A stretch of DNA of 64,000 bases from Acidobacteriota bacterium (GTDB taxonomy: Bacteria > Acidobacteriota > Terriglobia > Terriglobales > Acidobacteriaceae): the NCBI GenBank assembly GCA_021836865.1, contig JAKBHH010000006.1, positions 1 to 64,000 of the forward strand, written 5' to 3'. A model generated the notes under the pieces. That model was not told where the DNA came from. It worked only from the letters and a program-made list of their open reading frames with translations, and did no database searches. Positions within the stretch are counted from its first letter, which is position 1. Each line of letters opens with the position of its first letter. The position numbers and the translations under genes were made by a program. Shown here one piece after another: positions 1 through 8,912 of the stretch.

Positions 1-114
1 GCATGGTTCGGTCAGTTCCGACGACTCTTGGTTCGGCATGAGCACCTCCTTGCCACCTACCGCGCATTCTTTTACCTCGCCTGTTTCTGGATCACCCTCA
101 GGCGGTGTTTATGA
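1..114 (+). mobile_element. 3' fragment of IS5-family-like transposase (C-terminal tail)
   Basis: Frame 1 from base 1 reads AWFGQFRRLLVRHEHLLATYRAFFYLACFWITLRRCL-stop. This matches the typical C-terminus of IS5/IS4-type transposases ('RxDxLxxTYRAFFxLACxxIxLRRxL'). Confidence 0.75.
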
Positions 115-396
115 AACAGCCTCTAGGGTTTGCTAAAGTAATGAAAGAATCCCTGATGCATTTTAACTGCGACGAGCGGTCCCAAGGCTTGTCCGTGCCA
201 CCCCACCGGATGAGTGTGTTGGACCTTTTTCCATGTTGGTCACCCTCAATCCTCCGGACGGTCACCTCACTCGCAACGGCCTCTCAAACAAGGTTCCCTA
301 CGAGCCTCTTATCATGCATTGCTGGGAACGCTATGGGACGCCTTGGATGAGAGGCACCGCAGGACTTCCGCAGAGACTCACCCGCAGGTCAAAATA

Positions 397-1299
397 ATGA
401 AGAAGTTATCGCATGTATCAGTGTGTATCTGCACCTTCAAGCGACCTGCTCTGCTTGAAAGGTTGCTGGCGGCGCTCAACAGACAAGAGACAGGGGGTCA
501 ATTCACAATTTCTATCGTCGTTGTGGATAATGATGCAGCTGAAAGTGGCCGGAGCGCAGTCAACAAGCACGCCGCCCAGCCAGCGGTGCCAATCAGCTAT
601 CATGTGGAGTCGAAGCAGAATATTGCGATGGCAAGGAATCGCGCGGTGTCTGAGGCAACTGGAGACCTGATTGCATTCATCGACGATGACGAATGTCCTC
701 CTCCTTCCTGGCTTCTGGCCCTGTGGACAGCACTATCCAAGCATGGGGCCGATGGCGTACTTGCTCCGGTTGATCCAGAATTCGAGCAGGGTGCGCCGCA
801 ATGGGTCGTCAAGGGTGGATTCTATGATCGCCCCAGCCATCCGACGGGGATGAAACTCGAGTGGCGCCAATGTCGGACTGGCAATGTGCTTTTGCGCCGC
901 ACGGTTTTTGAAGAACTGGGACAGCCCTTCAACCCGGAATGCTTATCTGGGGAAGATCAGGACTTTTTCAGGCGCTGCATCGAAAGGGGCTATGAGTTTG
1001 TATGGTGTCATGAGGCCGGCGTGTACGAGTTTGTGCCACGCAGTCGGTGGAAGAAAAGTTTTCTACTGAGGCGAGCGCTCTTCCGCGGGATCTTCGCGCA
1101 GCGCAACCATGGTCTACAACCGCTGAGCCTTATCAAGGCGATCATTTCGGCTCCGGTCTACCTCATGTTCCTTCCTTTTGCGATTCTTGGGGGCCAGACT
1201 CAGTTTATGAAATGTCTCTTCAAGCTCTCCTATCATACCGGCAGGCTGCTTGGCCTGTTCCGGCTGAATCCGATAAGACAGCCCTACGTTTGTGACTAG
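397..1299 (+). CDS. Glycosyltransferase family 2
   Basis: Translation from ATG 397 (MKKLSHVSVCICTFKRPALLERLLAALNRQ...IAFIDDDECPPPSWL) has GT2 N-terminal strand and DDD motifs. The longer ORF start at 214 looks spurious. Confidence 0.88.
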   Translation: MKKLSHVSVCICTFKRPALLERLLAALNRQETGGQFTISIVVVDNDAAESGRSAVNKHAAQPAVPISYHVESKQNIAMARNRAVSEATGDLIAFIDDDECPPPSWLLALWTALSKHGADGVLAPVDPEFEQGAPQWVVKGGFYDRPSHPTGMKLEWRQCRTGNVLLRRTVFEELGQPFNPECLSGEDQDFFRRCIERGYEFVWCHEAGVYEFVPRSRWKKSFLLRRALFRGIFAQRNHGLQPLSLIKAIISAPVYLMFLPFAILGGQTQFMKCLFKLSYHTGRLLGLFRLNPIRQPYVCD

Positions 1300-1330
1300 C
1301 GAAACATAATAACTTTTCCAACAAGATTAA

Positions 1331-1421
1331 GGAGAGGTCGCCGCTGGTAAGGCAGCGACCAGTTTATTGGTCGTGATGGGCTTTGCTCATCCGGAGGTTC
1401 GAATCCTTCCCCTCTCCGCCA
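1331..1421 (+). tRNA. Class II (long variable arm) tRNA-like gene with non-canonical fold; encoded CCA; anticodon uncertain
   Basis: Acceptor GGAGAGG/CCTCTCC, discriminator G, CCA end. T-arm GGAGG-TTCGAAT-CCTTC. 7-bp variable arm GATGGGC-TTT-GCTCATC. D-arm CGCTG-GTAAGG-CAGCG. Anticodon arm GACCA-GTTTAT-TGGTC (6-nt loop) or GACC-AGTTTATT-GGTC (8-nt loop). Extra C1410 between the T-stem and acceptor. Confidence 0.72.
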
Positions 1422-1452
1422 AATGTTAAGAAACGACGGGAACAAAATACAG

Positions 1453-2351
1453 TGGATATTTGCGGCGAGAAAATCAAGATCCGGGGACGTGTTTTGCGAA
1501 TTGCAAGGCTCGATGCGGACATGTTTCAGTTTCTCGAACAGACGGCAGATCAGATTGAGGCGGGACTGAAGGATTTGGGGGCCAAGGCGGATATTTTTAC
1601 CTTCAATCAGCGCCTGCCAAACACCACCCCAATCTACCCCTATTCGATGGAATGGGAAAACTTCGCTGCACTCCAGATAAGCACGTTTGAAGAGTGGTGG
1701 ACGAAACAGATTGGCTTCAAGGCGCGGAATAAGGCAAAGCAGGCAGAAAAGAAGGGCGTAGTCCTTTGTGAGGTCCCCTTCTCGGATGAGCTTGTTGAGG
1801 GCATCTGGGCAATCTACAACGAGACGCCAGTACGACAAGGCCGGCGCTTTCCACACTTTGGGAAGAGCCTTGAGAGGGTTCATGTAGAGTCGGCAACATA
1901 TCCCGAGAGCAGTGTCTTTGTTGGCGCATATCTTGAAGGAAAGTTAATCGGATTTACCAGGATCGTAAGCGACAAGACCGGAACGCAAGCAGGCTTGATG
2001 AACATAGTGTCTCTCGTCAGCCAGCGAGACAAAGCTCCGACAAATGCACTGGTGGCCGCTGCAGTGAAAGCATGCGCGGAGCGAAAAGTACAATTTTTGA
2101 CTTATTCACGCTTTGCATATGGCAAGAAGCAGTCGGATAGCCTGAGCGATTTCAAAGAGCGCAACGCCTTCAAGCGGGTCGATGTTCCGCGCTACTACAT
2201 TCCACTTTCTCCACTCGGCAAGTTTGCAATGCGTTATGGGCTGCATCACAGCCTCTCCGAGAGGATGCCTGAAGCCATTGCAAGCCGGCTCCGGGAGTTG
2301 CGTAAAGCCTGGTACAAACGCAAATACACAACGGCTTACGATGTGTCCTAA
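1453..2351 (+). CDS. GNAT/FemAB-like acyltransferase (cell-surface glycan locus)
   Basis: ORF 1383..2351; GTG at 1453 is a likely start because the 5' part overlaps the tRNA-like gene. Motif RNKAKQAEKKGVVL...IYNETPVRQGRRFPHFGKS resembles GNAT/FemAB-type proteins in EPS clusters. Confidence 0.6.
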
Positions 2352-2359
2352 GGGAGCCT

Positions 2360-4207
2360 ATGCCCGGATTAGCAGGATTAATTACAAAGCGGCCGCGGCA
2401 ATGGGCGGTGGCTCAACTCAATTTGATGCTTTCAACCATGAATCACGAAGCATCGTACGTCTCGGGGACCTGGGATGACAGCGCAAGTGGGACATATATT
2501 GGCTGGACCGCCCGACGGCATTCATTTGCGTCGAGTATGCCGATCACCAACCAAGTCAGGAATCAGGTGCTGGTCTTTGCTGGCGAGGAGTTTACATCCC
2601 CTCGGTCAGTGCAGACCGCATGTACCATGGTAGATTCTCCCGGCGAAGGCCAGCCGTCATATCTCATCCATCTTGCGAACGAAGATCCGGCTTTCCCCCG
2701 TGTTCTCAATGGCCGGTTTCATGGCATTCTGGTCAATAGAGGGGAGGGAACATCTCACCTATTCAACGACCGATACGGTATGGACCGTCTTTACTATCAT
2801 GAAAGCTCTGACGCCTTTTACTTTGCAGCGGAAGCCAAAGCGATCCTTGCTGTGGTTCCGGAGTTGCGTCAGCCCGATATGCGCGGCATGGGGGAATTTG
2901 TCGCCTGTGGATGTGTCCTGCAGGACAGGACACTCTTTCAAGGTTTGCACGTACTGCCGAATGCCTCAAGATGGACCTTCAGAAATGGCATGCTTGAGTC
3001 AAAGGGACGATACTTCCTCGCGTCGGAGTGGGAGAACCAGGAAACTCTGGACTCGGATACCTATTACGAGAAATTGAGGGGTGCCTTTACGAAGTGCCTC
3101 CCGAGATATTTTGAAGGGCCTGGTCGCGTCGCCATCTCTCTGACGGGTGGTCTGGACACGCGCATGATTATGGCCTGGTCGCGCCTTGCAGATCGGTCCG
3201 TACCGACATACACGTTCGGCGGGCCATTCCGCGAGTGCCACGATGTGCGCATTGCGCGCGAAGTGGCCGAGGTTGCGAGACAGTCATACCAGGTCATTGA
3301 TGTCGGAGATGACTACCTCTCGCGATTCGGGCACTACGCTGAGCGTGCAGTCTATCTTACAGACGGTTGTACAGCAGTTACTCGGGGCGCTGATCTGTAT
3401 GCCAATGAACTTGCCGCTCAAATTGCGCCGATCCGGCTCACCGGCAACTACGGTAGTGAGATCTTACGGCGTCTCAGAGCCTTCAAGCCCGGCACACCCG
3501 CGCCCGATCTATTTACTCCAGAGTTTATGGGGCAGGTTGAACGCGCAACACATACCTACAGCGAGATAGCGGGCGGCCATGCCGTATCCTTTACTGCCTT
3601 CCGCCAGGCGCCTTGGTATCAATACGGTCTTCTTGCTCTGGAGCAAACGCAAGTAGCGATCCGGTCGCCTTTTCTGGATAACGATGTTGTGCAAGTCGCA
3701 TTTCAGGCGCCGGATGCGGCAATGGTCAAGAAGGATATTTTCGAAGACAGTAGCGATTGCAGCCGTCTGATTGCAGACGGCGACAATCGGTTGTCCGAGA
3801 TTCCGACTGACAGAGGATTGGGAGGGCCGAAGGGGCCGAGAGGAGTCTTTCTCCGTGCACTGCGCGAGTTTAGCTTCAAGGCGGAGTACAGTTATGATTA
3901 CGGAATGCCGCAATGGCTCGCGCAACTGGATCATGCCTTCTCGGGTCTGCGTCTTGAGCGATTGATTCTGGGCAGGCACAAATTTACGCACTTTCGAGTT
4001 TGGTATCGCGACCACTTATCTCAATATGTGCGAGATGTTCTTCTCGATCCGCGGAGTCTTTCAAGGCCCTATCTTCAGCGCCGAACGATGGAGAGGATGA
4101 TCTCTTCACATCTGAGGGGAACTGCAAACTATACCACGGAAATTACCAGACTATTGACCCTCGAATTGCAGCACAGGCTGTTCTTCGATAGCAAATCTTT
4201 TCAATGA
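2360..4207 (+). CDS. Asparagine synthetase-like protein (degenerate GATase II N-domain + PP-loop synthetase domain)
   Basis: MPGLAGLI start (Cys2 of MCGIAG replaced by Pro), FNDRYGMDRLYY, and the synthetase PP-loop variant SLTGGLDTRMIM. Confidence 0.82.
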   Translation: MPGLAGLITKRPRQWAVAQLNLMLSTMNHEASYVSGTWDDSASGTYIGWTARRHSFASSMPITNQVRNQVLVFAGEEFTSPRSVQTACTMVDSPGEGQPSYLIHLANEDPAFPRVLNGRFHGILVNRGEGTSHLFNDRYGMDRLYYHESSDAFYFAAEAKAILAVVPELRQPDMRGMGEFVACGCVLQDRTLFQGLHVLPNASRWTFRNGMLESKGRYFLASEWENQETLDSDTYYEKLRGAFTKCLPRYFEGPGRVAISLTGGLDTRMIMAWSRLADRSVPTYTFGGPFRECHDVRIAREVAEVARQSYQVIDVGDDYLSRFGHYAERAVYLTDGCTAVTRGADLYANELAAQIAPIRLTGNYGSEILRRLRAFKPGTPAPDLFTPEFMGQVERATHTYSEIAGGHAVSFTAFRQAPWYQYGLLALEQTQVAIRSPFLDNDVVQVAFQAPDAAMVKKDIFEDSSDCSRLIADGDNRLSEIPTDRGLGGPKGPRGVFLRALREFSFKAEYSYDYGMPQWLAQLDHAFSGLRLERLILGRHKFTHFRVWYRDHLSQYVRDVLLDPRSLSRPYLQRRTMERMISSHLRGTANYTTEITRLLTLELQHRLFFDSKSFQ

Positions 4208-4242
4208 TCCGGGCACACACTGCGTGAGGACGCTCCGAATAG

Positions 4243-5652
4243 ATGGCTCATCTTGCTCTTAGTCTCTCTTTGATCTTCAGCTTATGGCTGCTGATACGGG
4301 ATAGCCGACGGCGCGTCGGAGTGAGCCTTGCGGTCTGGGTTCCAATCCTGCTGTTGCTTATCCTTGGATCCCGGCGGCCGGCTCAATGGATCACCGGCGG
4401 GATCGTAACGGTGACGGAAATGGGCAATGACGCGAGCAGCAGCCCACTTGATGCGAGTGTATTCCTGGTGATCATTTCAGCGTCTGTCCTCATCACGACA
4501 TTGAGAGGCATGAGGTGGCAAAGGATATTTGCTGCGAATCCTATCCTTCTCACGTTCTACTTCTATTTTCTCCTGAGCGTTCTCTGGTCCGGGGATCCCT
4601 CGGGGTCTATCAAGCGGCTGATCAAGGACTTTGGCCTAATCTTTGTTGCAGGAGTGATTTTCTCCGAGAGGTCTCCGCTTGAGGCAATGAGGGCAGTGTA
4701 CTTTCGGTGCGCCGCAGTTCTTCTGCCGTTGTCGATTGTGTTTATCAAGTACTTTCCTGACTACGGACGTGCATACACGATCACCGGCGGCATGATGTTC
4801 ACTGGAGTGACAACGCAAAAAAATTCACTGGGAGAAATCGTCCTTCTATTTACCCTGTTTCTCGTATGGGACTGTATCGAGAGCCGCCAGAGTCGCAGTC
4901 TGAGCAAGTGGCTATTTGGTATCTGGGACAGGCTGATTCTACTCGCCATCGGTTTGAGACTCTTGCAGCTCTCACAAAGCAAGACGGCTATGCTTTGTGT
5001 AGGAATCGGGGTCTTTCTCGTGTGGCGGAACGGATGGCTAGTGACCAAGCCGATTAATCGTCTCATTCACATTGCTGCATTAGCGCTCCCTTTCCTTGTG
5101 TTCTTCTCGCAGGAGTTCAGTACGGTGATCGCCCCGATTGTAGAGGCGATGGGAAGAAATATGACCTTTACGGGCAGGACGGACATCTGGAACCATATCA
5201 CGCTGAACACCGTCAATCCTCTCATCGGAGCGGGCTTCTGGAATTTTTGGGGCGGCCCAGGAGGATATGCAATAAGTCAGGCAATGCTCACGGTTGTTCC
5301 CAATGCGCACTGCGGGTACGTCGACATATACCTTGATGGAGGTATCCTCGGCATCGCTCTCCTATTTGCGGTCTTGATTGGATACGGCCAGACCATTATT
5401 AGCAAGATGCAGGCCGGGGCTGATGAGCACAGATATCTCCGCGTACGTTTCAGTGTTTTGATTGTACTGATCATCTACAATCTGTCCGAGTCAACATTTG
5501 CTCGGATAGGGCCGATCTGGTTCACAGCGCTACTGATGCTTGTCAATTTCCCGGGGTACATCAAGGGAGCGATCAGCGCGGGCAGGCCGGGTACACAGAA
5601 AGCATTAAGGCCCAAGGTTGACTTTGCATTCCACAGCCTGGGTACAGGTTGA
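4243..5652 (+). CDS. O-antigen ligase/polymerase-like (Wzy/WaaL superfamily) membrane protein
   Basis: Multi-TM protein with a long loop containing 'FTGRTDIWNHITLNTVNPLIGAGFWNFW...PNAHCGYVDIYLDGGILG', typical of the Wzy_C/O-antigen ligase domain. Confidence 0.85.
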   Translation: MAHLALSLSLIFSLWLLIRDSRRRVGVSLAVWVPILLLLILGSRRPAQWITGGIVTVTEMGNDASSSPLDASVFLVIISASVLITTLRGMRWQRIFAANPILLTFYFYFLLSVLWSGDPSGSIKRLIKDFGLIFVAGVIFSERSPLEAMRAVYFRCAAVLLPLSIVFIKYFPDYGRAYTITGGMMFTGVTTQKNSLGEIVLLFTLFLVWDCIESRQSRSLSKWLFGIWDRLILLAIGLRLLQLSQSKTAMLCVGIGVFLVWRNGWLVTKPINRLIHIAALALPFLVFFSQEFSTVIAPIVEAMGRNMTFTGRTDIWNHITLNTVNPLIGAGFWNFWGGPGGYAISQAMLTVVPNAHCGYVDIYLDGGILGIALLFAVLIGYGQTIISKMQAGADEHRYLRVRFSVLIVLIIYNLSESTFARIGPIWFTALLMLVNFPGYIKGAISAGRPGTQKALRPKVDFAFHSLGTG

Positions 5653-5715
5653 ACTCCAATAGGCTCGACATCCAATACTCCTGCTTTAGTTGTAAGGTGT
5701 ACGGCAGAACGCAAG

Positions 5716-7266
5716 ATGGCGAAGTGCGACAGCAAAGCGGCCAGCAGCACCATAGTTCAGGTCGATATAGTTACTGAGTCGATCGCTCGGATGCGGTTGT
5801 GCAGCCCAAACTTCGCCGTTGGACTTGAGGATCTAAACGTGACATCTAAGAAAGACGCTCTCCATGCAAGAGAGCACCGCAAAGAGATACCTCTATCTCA
5901 AGGAGAAAGGTATGCACGCATTGCCCTTCTTCTTTCTGTCGCATGCAATATTGTCGTCGTGTTCCTGGTTATCCCTATTCTGAACAGCCGCCTTTCGCAC
6001 GCATACAACCATGACAAATTTACTGACGGCTATGATCTTATAGCGTCTAATTTAGTAGCAGGAAATGGCTACAGGTTCTACCCGGATACTGCGCAGACCA
6101 TGATGCGAGAGCCGGGATATCCCTTGCTGCTTGCAGGACTCTATCTTGTCTTCGGGAAGAGCTTTGTTATTGTCAAAAGTGCGAATCTTGCATTTGCCTT
6201 GATGACGGCCTGGCTGCTAAGGCTGTTGACTCAACGAGTGGTTCAATGCAACACAATCAGTGCAACGATCTGCGCAGATCTGGCCTCGAGTCTGTTCTTT
6301 CTGCACCCCGGCATCATGATCGCAGAGAGCAGAGGCGGTGTTGAGCTTCTCTTTGCCATGTTGACGACTGGCCTCATTCTCGTCTTAATCGATGCATGTA
6401 CTCGAAACAGCCCGTTGAGATTTGCGGCAGCAGGCGCCATCCTGGGTCTGATTGTCATCGTAAGAAGCACCCCCGTGCTTTTTCCAATCCTATTCTTCGC
6501 AGGACTGCTTTTGTTGCAGCGGAAGCCTCGTCCACTTCATGCAACGCTCAAACAGTTTCTCGCTTTTACTTTGGCAATGACGTGTGTCATGTCTCCCTGG
6601 ATCGTGCGCAACTTTAAACTCACTCATCGCTTTGTGCCAACTGCAAGTGTGCTAGGCGTATCTGCGCAGGCGGGCGAGTATATCAACAGCAGGCTGTGGA
6701 CCGGTAAGCCATTCTGGCTTCTCGACCGGGAGGCCTCACGTGAGCGCGACAAAATCGCCGACCAACTTGGTTACAGATTTGAAGACGGAGCCAATGGCTA
6801 CTATCAGACGTTTTACCGGGCCCAGGATGAACTGACGTTCTCTGCATATCTAATGCATAGCGTGACGACCATATACCGGAAATCGCCCCTGCTTTTTGCC
6901 CGATGCATCGCACAGAATGCATTTAACTTCTGGTTCTCAGGTAGAACGTGGGATGCGACGCTCGCAAACATCATCGTTCAAATGCCTTACCTCGCGTTTG
7001 CGATTGTGGGCATCGTGTCGCTCATAAAACAGGAGCGACTGCGGGTCATTTTGCCGATCCTCGTGTATATGGGCGGAATCTTTGCAGTGCACCTTCCCGT
7101 TCTTGCTCAAGCTCGCTATAGCATCCCATTTGTCCCACTCTTAGCTACACTCTCTATCGCAGGCGTTGCGGAAATTTGGAAGAGCTCCATCGGCGGGATA
7201 GGAGCGCCGAAGACCCGAGTGTTGGCCCGCGTTGACTCCTGTGAAGGGACGCCGAAAGCCTCGTAG
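5716..7266 (+). CDS. Membrane glycosyltransferase, GT39/ArnT-PMT-like
   Basis: Hydrophobic multi-TM protein with 'MMREPGYPLLLAGLYLVFGKSFVIVKSANLAFALMTAWLL' and C-terminal 'YMGGIFAVHLPVLAQARYSIPFVPLLATLSIAG', typical of PMT_2-like proteins. Start uncertain. Confidence 0.7.
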   Translation: MAKCDSKAASSTIVQVDIVTESIARMRLCSPNFAVGLEDLNVTSKKDALHAREHRKEIPLSQGERYARIALLLSVACNIVVVFLVIPILNSRLSHAYNHDKFTDGYDLIASNLVAGNGYRFYPDTAQTMMREPGYPLLLAGLYLVFGKSFVIVKSANLAFALMTAWLLRLLTQRVVQCNTISATICADLASSLFFLHPGIMIAESRGGVELLFAMLTTGLILVLIDACTRNSPLRFAAAGAILGLIVIVRSTPVLFPILFFAGLLLLQRKPRPLHATLKQFLAFTLAMTCVMSPWIVRNFKLTHRFVPTASVLGVSAQAGEYINSRLWTGKPFWLLDREASRERDKIADQLGYRFEDGANGYYQTFYRAQDELTFSAYLMHSVTTIYRKSPLLFARCIAQNAFNFWFSGRTWDATLANIIVQMPYLAFAIVGIVSLIKQERLRVILPILVYMGGIFAVHLPVLAQARYSIPFVPLLATLSIAGVAEIWKSSIGGIGAPKTRVLARVDSCEGTPKAS

Positions 7267-7446
7267 TAAGGCTTGGCCGCGCTGCCACCGGGCATTCAGG
7301 GAGGAGAATTCTACGGACGTCATAGTTACTCTTGCAACTCTCATCATGGGCACACCCGTGTAGAGAGGTTGCGCCAAGAAATCTGACTTCCCGGACACCA
7401 GGTGTTCAGGAAGATCGAACGCCGCCAACTTCTGAATAGAAGAAAT

Positions 7447-8886
7447 ATGCTTTTCACCTCACTCCATTTCGCTCTCTTCTTCCCGATTGTAACGGTTGGG
7501 TTTTTCCTGATTCCGTCAAAAATGAAGGTCGCATGGCTGCTTCTCGCCAGTTGCATCTTCTACATGGCATTCATCCCCGCGTATATCCTGATCCTGTTTG
7601 TCACGATCCTTATAGACTATGCAGCTGGAATAGGGCTCGAAAAGGTCGAGGCGGGGCATCGCAAAATCCTTCTCGTCATCAGCATTGCGTCGACTTGTCT
7701 CGTCCTGCTGGTATTTAAGTATCTGTACTTCGCCATTGATAGCATTATTCTTGCCGCCGGATATGCTGGCGTGCACCTGGCTCATCCGGTGATTTCAATC
7801 GTTCTTCCGATCGGCCTATCGTTCCACACATTCCAAAGCCTGAGCTATGTCATAGAGGTATACAAAGGGAATCAAAAGGCAGAAAAGAATCTGGTCGTCT
7901 ACGCAACGTATGTCATGTTCTTTCCGCAGCTGGTCGCCGGGCCAATTGAGAGACCGCAGAATCTCCTGCATCAGTTCCGGGCCAGGCACGAATTCAGTTA
8001 TGAGGCTGCCACGCAGGGCCTGAAGAGGATGGCGTGGGGCTTTTTCAAGAAGCTTGTCATCGCGGACCGGCTTGCACTCTATGTCAACGATGTTTACCGG
8101 GCTCCACGGAATTTTAATGGCACTCAGCTAACGATTGCTACCTTCTTCTTTGCTTATCAGATCTATTGCGACTTTTCAGGGTACTCAGACATTGCGATTG
8201 GCGCAGCGCAGGTCATGGGCTTCAAGCTCATGGAGAATTTCAACAGTCCGTACCATTCTCTTTCGATTGGCGAGTTTTGGCATCGCTGGCACATTTCGCT
8301 GTCAACCTGGTTCAAGGACTACCTATATATCCCACTCGGTGGAAGCCGGGTGAACTATTGGCCACATGTCCGCAATATTCTAATTACTTTCGCGGTCAGT
8401 GGGCTGTGGCATGGCGCTAACTGGACGTATGTATTCTGGGGAACTCTTAATGGTGTCTATCTCGTCGCAGGTCAAGCGTCAAAGCGGTATCGCGATGCAA
8501 TCTTTGCAGCGTGCGGAATCGGAGATGCTTCACCCCTGCGCAAGTCGGTGAGCCTCGCGACCACATTTATACTTGCCTGCATAGCGTGGGTCCTCTTCCG
8601 CGCGGCGAGTATCTCGGATGCGATGTACGTTCTAACGCATTTTCTAAGAAACTGGAACCTGCATAACATCGCAACCGAACAGTTCTACCTGAGGCAGTTC
8701 CCGGTTGCGGTAGGATCCATCATCTTCCTCGAAATTGCCGAAATGCTGGCGGCGCGAGACTTCAAGATTGAAGAAGTACTTGCTAAATCTCTTGCAGTAC
8801 GTTGGGCAGCATATGCATCCTTCGTAGTTCTGGTGATTCTTCTTGGTGTTTATAAGAGTGCGCAATTCATCTATTTCCAGTTCTAA
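7447..8886 (+). CDS. MBOAT family O-acyltransferase (AlgI-like)
   Basis: MLFTSLHFALFFPIVTVGFFLIP; LPIGLSFHTFQSLSYVIEVYKG; FFPQLVAGPIERPQNLL; GEFWHRWHISLSTWFKDYLYIPLGGSR; SGLWHGANWTYVFWG. Confidence 0.95.
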   Translation: MLFTSLHFALFFPIVTVGFFLIPSKMKVAWLLLASCIFYMAFIPAYILILFVTILIDYAAGIGLEKVEAGHRKILLVISIASTCLVLLVFKYLYFAIDSIILAAGYAGVHLAHPVISIVLPIGLSFHTFQSLSYVIEVYKGNQKAEKNLVVYATYVMFFPQLVAGPIERPQNLLHQFRARHEFSYEAATQGLKRMAWGFFKKLVIADRLALYVNDVYRAPRNFNGTQLTIATFFFAYQIYCDFSGYSDIAIGAAQVMGFKLMENFNSPYHSLSIGEFWHRWHISLSTWFKDYLYIPLGGSRVNYWPHVRNILITFAVSGLWHGANWTYVFWGTLNGVYLVAGQASKRYRDAIFAACGIGDASPLRKSVSLATTFILACIAWVLFRAASISDAMYVLTHFLRNWNLHNIATEQFYLRQFPVAVGSIIFLEIAEMLAARDFKIEEVLAKSLAVRWAAYASFVVLVILLGVYKSAQFIYFQF

Positions 8887-8912
8887 ATTTCCCCGGACAC
8901 CTCGTTATCGAG

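Noticed and set aside
1331-1421. Interpretation as selenocysteine tRNA
   Set aside because: The 13-nt 3' strand and long arm resemble tRNA-Sec, but there is no TCA anticodon and no sel genes are visible in the window.
1296-1883. 195-aa minus-strand ORF overlapping the tRNA-like gene
   Set aside because: No family resemblance; opposite strand carries the tRNA-like structure and the GNAT/FemAB-like gene.
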